From Claveliimonas sp964652805 (GTDB taxonomy: Bacteria > Bacillota > Clostridia > Lachnospirales > Lachnospiraceae): DNA of 9,649 nt. Every line of letters starts with the position of its first letter. The stretch's first letter is position 1. Positions 1 through 6,044 of the stretch are shown piece by piece. Under the pieces are notes generated by a model, which ran no database searches, had not been told where the DNA came from, and worked only from the letters and a program-made list of their open reading frames with translations. The translations under genes and the position numbers were made by a program. Where the stretch lies: NCBI GenBank assembly GCA_964652805.1, contig CAZZBJ010000085.1, positions 1-9,649 of the forward strand, given 5' to 3'.

Positions 1-2
1 TA

Positions 3-305
3 TTGAATGTACTGTACACCCCCACCCATCTGTTGATCGGGGGAAGTTCCGGCAATCTGAAGGAAATCCTTTCCTGTGCCATTGAGAAAAATGGTCAGGT
101 CCGCATTGTCATCAACGCCATTTCCCTTGAGACTGTGAAGGAAGTGATGGAGGCAGTCGAAGAAGGCCTGCTGAATCATCCGGAGATCACTCAGCTTACT
201 GTATCCCGATCACGGGAACTGGGGAGATATCATATGATGACGGGACAGAATCCGGTCTATATCATATCCTCAGGAGGGTTTCCTGCAGAGAGAGGTGACG
301 CCTGA
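3..305 (+). CDS. cbiT: Cobalt-precorrin C15-methyltransferase/decarboxylase CbiT, C-terminal part (5' truncated)
   Basis: This is the last 100 codons of a precorrin methylase; the frame is open to the window edge, so the true start lies outside. The stretch PTHLLIGGSSGNLKEIL followed by INAISLETVKE matches the C-terminal part of CbiT-type methyltransferases, where the GGSGGN-like loop follows the SAM-binding Rossmann core. The family methylates C15 and decarboxylates the C12 acetate side chain of the corrin precursor in the anaerobic B12 pathway. The protein could be free-standing CbiT or the second half of a CbiE-CbiT (CobL-like) fusion; the visible part cannot tell which. Its TGA overlaps the ATG of the next gene (TGATG), which suggests translational coupling to cbiA. 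The first codon here (TTG) is not a start. Confidence 0.85.
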   Translation: MNVLYTPTHLLIGGSSGNLKEILSCAIEKNGQVRIVINAISLETVKEVMEAVEEGLLNHPEITQLTVSRSRELGRYHMMTGQNPVYIISSGGFPAERGDA

Positions 306-1799
306 TGAAGAAGACAGGAGGGATCCTTCTCACTGCTCCGGCCAGCGGCAGCGGGAAGACTTCGGCGGCCTGTGCACTGATGTCGGCTCTGCGGGACCGG
401 GGATTGAAGGTGCGGGCGTGCAAGTGCGGCCCGGATTACATTGACCCCATGTTCCACAGGGAAGTGCTTGGGATTGATTCTAAGAACCTGGATCTGTTCT
501 TTTCCGAAAGAGAGGAACTGATCCGGGAGTATGAAAGACATACAGAGGGTGCGGATATTACGGTCACAGAGGGAGTGATGGGATACTATGACGGCATGAC
601 TCTGGATTCGGAGAGAGCCAGCTCCTACGATGTGGCAAGGACGCTCGGGCTTCCCGTCCTTCTGGTGCTTCCCTGCCGGGGCGCGTCCCTTTCTCTGGCG
701 GCAGTGGCGAAGGGAATTGCAGAGTTTCGGGAGGACAGCAATGTCTGCGGGATCCTTCTGAACCGGGTATCGGATATGCTGTATCCCCGGCTGAAGAAGA
801 TACTGGAGGAGGAACTCAGGAAGATGGGGCACGATATCCCGGTGGTGGGCTATCTTCCGGAGGATCCCTGTTTCCGGATGGAGAGCCGACATCTGGGGCT
901 TGTGACACCTCAGGAGATGGACGGTCTGAAGGCACGGATGCAGGAGGCGGGAAATCTCTTTTCCCGGACGGTGGAACTGGATCTGGTAAGAGAGATTGCA
1001 GGGAGAGCAAAAGGGGACTCCGGGAGCGGGGCAGGATTGGAGCAGGTCGGAGAACAGGATGGAGATCACGTCCCTGTCAGGAGAAAAATCCGCCTTGGCA
1101 TTGCCAGGGATGAGANNNNNNNNNNAGACGTTCTGTTTCTACTATAAAGATAATCTGAACCTCCTGGAGGATCTTGGATGCGCTCTCGTTCCTTTCAGCC
1201 CGCTTCGGGACAGTGCCCTGCCGGAGGATCTGGACGGACTGATCCTGGGCGGAGGATATCCGGAACTTCACGGGAAAGAACTTGCGGAGAATAAAGGAAT
1301 GCTGACTTCTGTGAGGTCTGCGCTGGAAGCGGGGATGCCCTGCCTCGCCGAGTGCGGGGGATTCATGTATCTTCACGAAGAGATGGAGGACCGGGAGGGT
1401 GCAGTCCATTCTCTCGTGGGAAGGATACATGGGAGGACATATCCCACAGGAAAACTGGTCCGGTTCGGATATGTGCAGATTAGGAACCGGGAGGAAGAGC
1501 ATCCCGCAGAAGGATATCTTCTCCCGGGGGAGACGATCCGGGGACATGAGTTTCACTACTGGGACAGTACGGACAGCGGAGAGGACTGCGTTGCCGTGAA
1601 GCCGGACGGACGCAGAAAGTGGAATTGCATTCATATGGAGGGAAATCTGTTCGCGGGATATCCTCATCTGTATTTTCCGTCCATGAGAAAATTTGCAGAG
1701 CGTTTTGGGAGAAGATGCGGAAACTGGAGAGAAAAGACTGAGACAGAAATGGATTCCGGTCAGGAGAAAACGGCAGGACAGAAATCGAAAACATTGTGA
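305..1799 (+). CDS. cbiA: Cobyrinic acid a,c-diamide synthase CbiA/CobB, interrupted by an assembly gap
   Basis: ATP- and glutamine-dependent amidation of the a and c carboxylates of cobyrinate. The N-terminal dethiobiotin-synthetase-like ATPase has the P-loop APASGSGKT (residues 11-19) and CGPDYIDP (41-48). The C-terminal class I glutamine amidotransferase has LGGGYPELH, the nucleophile Cys346 in AECGGF, GHEFHYW (409-415) and the likely catalytic His450 in AGYPHLYF. Ten Ns at 1116-1125 split the ORF into two frames. Deleting 1116-1128 (the Ns plus a repeated AGA) joins IARDE to FCFYY through one codon, giving RDETFCFYY, and restores a 493-residue protein. This is close to the usual family length of about 450-460, plus a polar C-terminal tail of about 30 residues. 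The start ATG overlaps the cbiT stop. The function call is secure; the exact gap sequence is inferred. Confidence 0.93.
1116..1125. other. Assembly gap (10 N) inside cbiA
   Basis: Ten undetermined bases in the linker between the ATPase and amidotransferase halves of cbiA. The left flank ends GATGAGA and the right flank begins AGACGTTC. Collapsing the Ns and one copy of the shared AGA gives GATGAGACGTTC, which reads D-E-T-F in the conserved ARDE-x-FCFYY segment and keeps one frame through the gene. The run is therefore most likely fixed-length padding between overlapping contig ends, not missing sequence. Confidence 0.85.
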
Positions 1800-1801
1800 G
1801 G
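1798..1801 (+). promoter_or_regulatory. Shine-Dalgarno site choosing the cobT start
   Basis: GAGG nine bases before the ATG at 1811. An upstream in-frame GTG at 1796 has no comparable site in front of it, and it overlaps both the cbiA stop and this SD, so ATG 1811 is preferred. Because the site overlaps the cbiA stop codon (1797-1799), cobT translation may be coupled to termination on cbiA. Confidence 0.55.
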
Positions 1802-1810
1802 ATAAGACGG

Positions 1811-2890
1811 ATGAAAGAGATGACAGCAGAAGAAAAACTGAGAGAAGAGTTAAAACAGATCATCCCGGCGGATACCGGGAGCATGGAAAAGGCAAAGCAG
1901 AGGTGGAAGTCTGTAGGAAAGCCACTTTTCAGCCTGGGAAAACTGGAAGATGCGGTGATACGGATCGCGGGGATAAAGGGAAAGGCTGTTTACGGCCTTG
2001 ACCGGAAAGGACTTGTGATCATGTGTGCCGATAACGGTGTGGTGGCGGAAGGAGTCACCCAGACCGGACAGGAAGTCACAGCCATTGTAGCGGAAAACTT
2101 CACGAAGAAGGAAACCAGCGTCTGCCTTATGGCGGAGGTTGCCGGCGTGGATCTATACCCGGTGGATATCGGGATGGTCACGGACGTGCCATCGGTTACC
2201 AGGGACGAATATAAGGTAGCTTACGGGACAAAGGACATGATGAAAGGCCCTGCCATGACGAGGGAACAGGCTGCTCAGGCGGTCTTAAACGGAATCCGGA
2301 TCGTAAAAGAACTGGCGGACAAAGGATATGATATCCTGGCTACGGGAGAGATGGGAATCGGTAATACTACGACCAGCAGCGCCGTGGTATCTGTTCTTCT
2401 TGAAAAGGATGCGGAGGCGGTCACCGGACGGGGAGCAGGATTAAGCTCAGAAGGACTCAGACGAAAGGTTCAGGTGATCCGGGAATCCATTCGTCTCAAT
2501 GAGCCTGACCGGAGGTCTGCGCTGGACGTCCTGGCGAAAGTGGGAGGCCTTGACATTGCCGGACTTGCCGGAGTATTTCTGGGCGGGGCTCTCTGCCGCA
2601 TCCCGGTCATGATCGACGGGTTCATCTCATCGGCTGCGGCTCTGTGCGCGGTAAAGATGGCGCCGGAGTGCAGGGATTATATGCTGGCGTCTCACAGGTC
2701 CGGGGAGACGGCAGGAGGAATGGTGCTGGACGCGCTGGGGCTGTCTGAATTTATTGACTGCAATATGTCTCTCGGGGAAGGAAGTGGAGCAGTAGCTGCC
2801 ATGCCTCTTCTGGACATGGGACTGGCGGTCTATCTGAAAATGAGCACCTTTGAGGAGATCAAGGTGGAACAGTATGAAGAGTATGAGTAG
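1811..2890 (+). CDS. cobT: Nicotinate-nucleotide:dimethylbenzimidazole phosphoribosyltransferase CobT
   Basis: Transfers the phosphoribosyl group of nicotinate mononucleotide to 5,6-dimethylbenzimidazole (or another base), making alpha-ribazole phosphate for the lower ligand of cobalamin; cytosolic. The 359-residue product has the usual family length. Visible family motifs are ADNGVVAEGVTQTG (73-86), TGEMGIGNTTTSSA (178-191), TGRGAGL (205-211), MIDGFISSAA (267-276) and LGEGSGA (321-327). The last holds Glu323, which corresponds to the catalytic base Glu317 of the Salmonella enzyme. The start is set by GAGG nine bases upstream of ATG 1811; a GTG at 1796 would add five residues. It lies 11 bases after cbiA and 13 before cobS, in the operon that carries out nucleotide-loop assembly. 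Confidence 0.96.
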   Translation: MKEMTAEEKLREELKQIIPADTGSMEKAKQRWKSVGKPLFSLGKLEDAVIRIAGIKGKAVYGLDRKGLVIMCADNGVVAEGVTQTGQEVTAIVAENFTKKETSVCLMAEVAGVDLYPVDIGMVTDVPSVTRDEYKVAYGTKDMMKGPAMTREQAAQAVLNGIRIVKELADKGYDILATGEMGIGNTTTSSAVVSVLLEKDAEAVTGRGAGLSSEGLRRKVQVIRESIRLNEPDRRSALDVLAKVGGLDIAGLAGVFLGGALCRIPVMIDGFISSAAALCAVKMAPECRDYMLASHRSGETAGGMVLDALGLSEFIDCNMSLGEGSGAVAAMPLLDMGLAVYLKMSTFEEIKVEQYEEYE

Positions 2891-2903
2891 GAGTGTGGGA
2901 TAA

Positions 2904-3668
2904 ATGTACCTGTTACGATCACTGGCGATCGCCATATCCATGTATTCCAAGATCCCGGTCCCCACGGTGGACTGGAATGAGAAAAATATGAAGTATGCGA
3001 TGTGTTTCTTCCCGGTGGTGGGAGCGGTCACGGGAGGACTGCAGCTTCTTATCGGATATCTTCTTCTGGAATATACTTCCTGTGGAAATCTGTTTTTTGC
3101 GATCGGCATGACACTGATCCCGGTGATTGTATCCGGCGGGATCCATCTGGACGGGTTCGCGGATACGGCGGACGCCCTCAGTTCCTACGGGGACAGGGAG
3201 AAGAAGCTGGAGATCCTGAAGGATCCGAATACGGGAGCTTTCGCTGTGATCGGGCTGTGTGTCTATTTCCTGGCAGATGTGGCACTCTGGAGTGAAGTGA
3301 CGATGGAACTTCTGCCTGTGATCGCATGTACCTATATGTTTTCCCGGTCGCTGAGCGGAATTTCTGTGGTGAGTTTCCGGGCGGCAAAGAACAGCGGACT
3401 TCTGAGAACCTTTCAGGACGGAGCACAGAGAAAGCGCGTCAGAGTGGTTCTGATCCTGTGGGCATGTGCCTGCGGCGGGATCATGCTGTATCTTTCCTGG
3501 AAGACGGCAGTGATCGTGATCCTGGCGGCGCTCCTTGTGTTTTTCTATTATTACAGGATGAGCCGGAAGCAGTTCGGCGGGACTACAGGGGATCTGGCGG
3601 GATATTTCCTGCAGGTCTGTGAACTGGCGATGCTGGCAGGAGTAGTGTTGAGCAGGGGGATAAGATAG
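2904..3668 (+). CDS. cobS: Adenosylcobinamide-GDP ribazoletransferase (cobalamin synthase) CobS
   Basis: Integral membrane enzyme that joins adenosylcobinamide-GDP to alpha-ribazole (or its 5'-phosphate), the last joining step of B12 synthesis. Family motifs are clear: HLDGFADTADAL (81-92) followed by the SYGDREKKLEILKDPNTGAF region (94-113), and FGGTTGDLAGYFLQ (224-237) near the C-terminus. The acidic DGxADTAD motif is the conserved active-site signature of the family. Several hydrophobic segments (roughly 33-55, 63-80, 112-128, 133-147, 180-197, 202-217 and 236-250) fit a polytopic membrane protein. At 254 residues it is full length. AGGAG at 2889-2893, overlapping the cobT stop, stands 10 bases before the ATG. 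Its TAG directly abuts the cobC ATG. Confidence 0.96.
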   Translation: MYLLRSLAIAISMYSKIPVPTVDWNEKNMKYAMCFFPVVGAVTGGLQLLIGYLLLEYTSCGNLFFAIGMTLIPVIVSGGIHLDGFADTADALSSYGDREKKLEILKDPNTGAFAVIGLCVYFLADVALWSEVTMELLPVIACTYMFSRSLSGISVVSFRAAKNSGLLRTFQDGAQRKRVRVVLILWACACGGIMLYLSWKTAVIVILAALLVFFYYYRMSRKQFGGTTGDLAGYFLQVCELAMLAGVVLSRGIR

Positions 3669-4282
3669 ATGAAGATCGTATTTATACGGCACCTGCCTAC
3701 GCCTGGCAATGAAAAAAGACAGTATATCGGATGTACTGATGAGCATCTGTCAGACGCAGCAGTGGAAGAGTTTCGCAACAGAACATATACATATCCGAAT
3801 GTACAGTATGTTATTGCGAGTCCCATGAAGCGGTGTGTCGAGACAGCACGCCTAATCTATCCGAATGTGGAGATCCGGACAGAGCCTATGCTCAGGGAGT
3901 GTGATTTCGGCCTCTTTGAGGGAAAGACTTACGAGGAATTGAAAGAGCATCCGGCTTATATTGAATGGCTGGAATCAGGGGGAACGACGGCATTTCCGGA
4001 NNNNNNNNNNACGGAGAAGCGCAGGAGGTCTTCCGGGAGAGGTGCGCAGAAGGAGTTCGAAAATGGATCAGCCTGCTGGCTGAAGAAAGGGCGGGGAGTG
4101 CGGCGTTTGTAGTACATGGAGGGACGATCATGGAGGCACTGTCACAGTTGGCGGAGGAACCCTATGATTTTTATCACTGGCAGGTGGAAAACGGCGGTGG
4201 ATTTACGGCGGAAGTGTCAGAGGAGGACTGGAACACAGGGCAAGGTGTCTTAAAGAATGTTAAGAAACTGAAAAGCTGTTGA
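3669..4282 (+). CDS. cobC: Alpha-ribazole phosphatase CobC (histidine phosphatase family), interrupted by an assembly gap
   Basis: Phosphoglycerate-mutase-like histidine phosphatase, probably removing the 5'-phosphate from alpha-ribazole phosphate or cobalamin phosphate. The phosphohistidine motif is R7-H8 in FIRHLPTPGN, with supporting SPMKR (51-55), E77 in RECDFGLFEG and the second catalytic His146 in VVHGG. Most family members have RHGE or RHGQ; here Leu-Pro follows the His. Ten Ns at 4001-4010 put the two halves in different frames. Deleting 4001-4011 gives FPDGEAQEVF, a good match to the family's FP-x-GES segment, and a 200-residue protein of normal length. The ATG follows the cobS stop with no spacer, so it is probably coupled to cobS. 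The operon setting supports CobC over a generic phosphoglycerate mutase, although the substrate is inferred. Confidence 0.88.
4001..4010. other. Assembly gap (10 N) inside cobC
   Basis: Ten undetermined bases within cobC. The left flank ends CCGGA and the right flank begins ACGGAGAAG. Collapsing the Ns and the single shared A gives CCGGACGGAGAAG, reading P-D-G-E in the expected family motif and restoring one frame. A one-base overlap could be chance, but together with the restored frame and motif it suggests that little or no sequence is missing. Confidence 0.75.
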
Positions 4283-4312
4283 GGGATGGAAGAGATTGAG
4301 GTATCATAGGTG

Positions 4313-4669
4313 ATGAAAAGGCGAAAAAGAGTGTTGGCAGTTCTTGGGATGTTGGCAGTGATTCTCGGATTTTTAGTGAGAGAAAGATTGGCGTTTACAG
4401 GAGAGACATTTAATGCCAGAGTAGTGAAAGTATATGAGAATCGTCTTTTAGTCCGGGGACTGGAAGAAAATGGCATAAATTTCCGTGGTGAATATTCTGT
4501 TTCCATTGATGAAAATACAGAACTGACCTGGAAGGGAACAGACATTCCGCTTTCGGAATTTGACGTGGGCGATAAAGTCGAAGTGTCATTTACCGGGGCG
4601 GTACAGGAGACATCGCCCGCACGTCCGCAGGATGTGGTACGCGTTCAGCTTCTGGATGATGAAAAATGA
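4313..4669 (+). CDS. Membrane-anchored DUF3221-like small protein
   Basis: 118-residue protein with a basic N-terminus (KRRKR), one hydrophobic segment (about residues 7-22) and a soluble part of about 95 residues. It is probably exported and either anchored or cleaved; no lipobox Cys is present. The soluble part alternates strands (NARVVKVYENRLLVRG, then EYSVSIDENTEL, then FDVGDKVEVSFTGAVQETSP), which resembles the small beta-barrel (OB-like) DUF3221 family of Firmicutes. This family call is from memory of the pattern, and no biochemical role is known to me. GAGG at 4298-4301 is 11 bases from ATG 4313 and 8 from an adjacent in-frame GTG at 4310, so either start is possible. It begins 30 bases after cobC with no terminator visible between them, so it may be co-transcribed with the B12 genes without belonging to that pathway. 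Confidence 0.7.
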   Translation: MKRRKRVLAVLGMLAVILGFLVRERLAFTGETFNARVVKVYENRLLVRGLEENGINFRGEYSVSIDENTELTWKGTDIPLSEFDVGDKVEVSFTGAVQETSPARPQDVVRVQLLDDEK

Positions 4670-4729
4670 GAATAATTTTATCTGGAAAAGCCGGTAAGAA
4701 AAATATATTCAAAAACAAAGGAGAGCCGT

Positions 4730-4909
4730 ATGAAAAACAAAATGAGATCCTGCCTGGCGGCACTTATAGCAGGTACTCTGATCACAGGATGCACTTTCGT
4801 AATGAATCCCGGGGAAAGATTTTATGACAATGAGAAGGGAATCGCAGAGGAAACGGCCCTGGAGTTTGAATTTACCGCGGACAAGGGAGACGTACATACT
4901 CCGGGCTAA
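4730..4909 (+). CDS. Short predicted lipoprotein, function unknown
   Basis: A 59-residue ORF starting MKNKMRSCLAALIAGTLITG and continuing C-T-F. The basic N-region, hydrophobic core (residues 8-18) and lipobox I-T-G-C with Cys21 as the lipidation site indicate a type II (lipoprotein) signal peptide. The mature part would be only about 39 residues, acidic (FYDNEKGIAEETALEFEF), with no recognised domain. A strong AGGAG at 4719-4723 is 6 bases before the ATG, which argues for real translation. It may be a small lipoprotein in its own right or the front of a longer lipoprotein gene that has lost its body. I see no continuation in the other frames before the acetyltransferase begins 48 bases later. 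Confidence 0.7.
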   Translation: MKNKMRSCLAALIAGTLITGCTFVMNPGERFYDNEKGIAEETALEFEFTADKGDVHTPG

Positions 4910-4957
4910 GATGGAAATTAAAGGACAGAACATCATGCGATCCCGGAGGAAAACTTT

Positions 4958-5443
4958 ATGAAACTAAGAGAATACAGGACTCCAGACTGCGAGGAGATGG
5001 CGAAACTTTTCTACGATACCCTTCATTCCGTCAATGCGGCGGACTATACGGAAGAACAGCTTGACGCCTGGGCAAATGGAAAAGTGGATCTGGAAGTATG
5101 GAACAGATCTTTCCTGGAACATCATACTGTCATTGCAGTAGAAGACAGGGGAGATGCGGAACAGATCATCGGATTCGGTGACATGGACAGCGCCGGATAT
5201 CTGGACAGACTGTATGTGCATAAGGATCATCAGAGAGAGGGCATCGCTTCGGCAATCTGCGATGATCTGGAACGTAATGTGAAGTCGGAAACATATGTCA
5301 CCCACGCTTCGATCACCGCAAAGCCGTTCTTCCTGAAAAGAGGATACAGAGTCGTAAAAGAACAGCAGGTTGAGCGATGCGGGATCCTGCTCACAAATTT
5401 CCTGATGGAGAAGAAAACTTTCAGAAAATGTGATGAAGAATAA
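4958..5443 (+). CDS. GNAT family N-acetyltransferase
   Basis: 161-residue cytosolic protein with the GNAT fold: beta strand and N-terminal helices at 1-40, a central strand pair (HTVIAVEDRGDAEQIIGFGDM), then the acetyl-CoA pyrophosphate loop in LDRLYVHKDHQREGIASAIC (82-101). In that loop Q92-R93-E94-G95-I96-A97 fills the Q/R-x-x-G-x-G/A signature. The C-terminal strand and FFLKRGYRVVKEQQV (124-138) are also typical. Layout and length resemble YafP-type acetyltransferases; the substrate cannot be told from sequence. GGAGGA at 4945-4950, 7 bases before the ATG, is a strong ribosome binding site. A CDS of ordinary quality with no sign of damage. Confidence 0.9.
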   Translation: MKLREYRTPDCEEMAKLFYDTLHSVNAADYTEEQLDAWANGKVDLEVWNRSFLEHHTVIAVEDRGDAEQIIGFGDMDSAGYLDRLYVHKDHQREGIASAICDDLERNVKSETYVTHASITAKPFFLKRGYRVVKEQQVERCGILLTNFLMEKKTFRKCDEE

Positions 5444-5471
5444 CTGGATGATGTAGAATGGAGAGACTGAG

Positions 5472-5753
5472 ATGAAATTTGCATTTCTTATTATGGGCGA
5501 TTTTGATATGGAAAAGGATCGGGCATCGATTCATGACGGAGACGCCAGGATTACAGGTGTTTCCAGCATTGAAGAGGCATGCGCGGAAGCAGAGCGCCTG
5601 TGCCGGGAAGGGGTAGACTGTATCGAGTTGTGCGGAGCGTTTGGAGAGCAGGGGGCAAAGGCTGTGATCGACGCCACGGGAAACAGCATTCCCATCGGTT
5701 ATGTGACGCATCTTCCGGAGCAGGATGAAATCTATAAAAAGGTATTCGGATAA
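5472..5753 (+). CDS. DUF6506-like conserved small protein
   Basis: 93-residue cytosolic protein, MKFAFLIMGDFD at the N-terminus, then a helix (SSIEEACAEAERLCREG), a strand-loop GVDCIELCGAFGEQGAKA (47-64) and a C-terminal strand IPIGYVTHLPEQDEIYKKVFG. I recognise this as a DUF6506-type protein; its biochemical role is unknown to me. The pattern of short beta-alpha units with an ELCGAFGE turn suggests a small alpha/beta fold, possibly ligand-binding, but that is inference. GGAG at 5460-5463 lies 8 bases before the ATG. Its stop is followed directly by the ATG of a 30-codon ORF. No signal peptide or membrane segment. Confidence 0.8.
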   Translation: MKFAFLIMGDFDMEKDRASIHDGDARITGVSSIEEACAEAERLCREGVDCIELCGAFGEQGAKAVIDATGNSIPIGYVTHLPEQDEIYKKVFG

Positions 5754-5846
5754 ATGAAAGAAAAGCTGAAGAATCTGGTGCGGTGTACGCTGCTGCAGGC
5801 AGTGGCTCTGTATGTGATAATGGATATTCTGTTTTGTTTGCTGTGA
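5754..5846 (+). CDS. Candidate 30-residue membrane mini-protein
   Basis: An ATG immediately after the stop of the DUF6506-like gene (TAAATG) opens a 30-codon ORF: a basic start (MKEKLKNLVRC) followed by a hydrophobic stretch (TLLQAVALYVIMDILFCLL) long enough for one membrane helix. AAGG at 5739-5742 gives a weak ribosome binding site about 11 bases upstream, and stop-start adjacency could allow reinitiation. The length is too short for statistical gene calling, so existence is uncertain. In its favour are the amphipathic-then-hydrophobic architecture and tight packing. It may equally be chance ORF sequence or a remnant of a longer membrane protein. Confidence 0.4.
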   Translation: MKEKLKNLVRCTLLQAVALYVIMDILFCLL

Positions 5847-5895
5847 CATCGATAAAAGATTTTAAAGAAAAACTCGGGAAAGACAGGTGAGAGAA

Positions 5896-6039
5896 ATGGA
5901 TGCAAGGATCATCATTGCGCTGATCATGGGAGTGGTGATGAGCATACCGATGCATTTCGCAGACCGGGCGGCGGAGCAGAGGATAGAGAAACTGAGAGAA
6001 GAGCGGGTGGAAGAACTGAAAGAAAGGTACGGGTTTTAA
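5896..6039 (+). CDS. Candidate 47-residue single-pass membrane protein with charged tail
   Basis: 47 codons from ATG 5896 with AGGTGA at 5885-5890, 5 bases upstream. The product starts MDARIIIALIMGVVMSIPMH (one hydrophobic segment, about residues 4-18) and continues into a strongly charged helix (ADRAAEQRIEKL then REERVEELKERYGF) with coiled-coil-like spacing. This layout resembles many small bacterial membrane proteins. It ends 5 bases before the start of the OLD-family gene, which itself lacks a clear ribosome binding site, so the two may be translationally coupled. An in-frame GTG at 5887 would add three residues. Function unknown. Confidence 0.55.
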   Translation: MDARIIIALIMGVVMSIPMHFADRAAEQRIEKLREERVEELKERYGF

Positions 6040-6044
6040 AGAAA

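Noticed and set aside
257..1069. Long minus-strand open frame opposite cbiA
   Set aside because: It mirrors the cbiA coding frame, has low-complexity His/Pro/Gln-rich translation and no family motif; cbiA motifs on the + strand explain the sequence.
1796..1810. GTG 1796 as cobT start
   Set aside because: It overlaps the cbiA stop and the GAGG site; ATG 1811 has that GAGG nine bases upstream and gives a normal-length protein.
2919..3746. 275-codon minus-strand open frame opposite cobS
   Set aside because: Antisense shadow of cobS with no recognisable domain; the + strand carries the conserved DGFADTAD and GGTTGDLAGY motifs.
4676..4709. Possible promoter before the short lipoprotein (TTTTAT ... 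TATATT)
   Set aside because: The candidate -35 is poor and the spacer is about 22 bases, well beyond the usual 16-18; A/T-rich spacer sequence explains it.
5421..5955. Minus-strand open frames across the small-gene region
   Set aside because: They lie opposite well-supported + strand genes with good ribosome binding sites, and their translations show no recognisable motifs.
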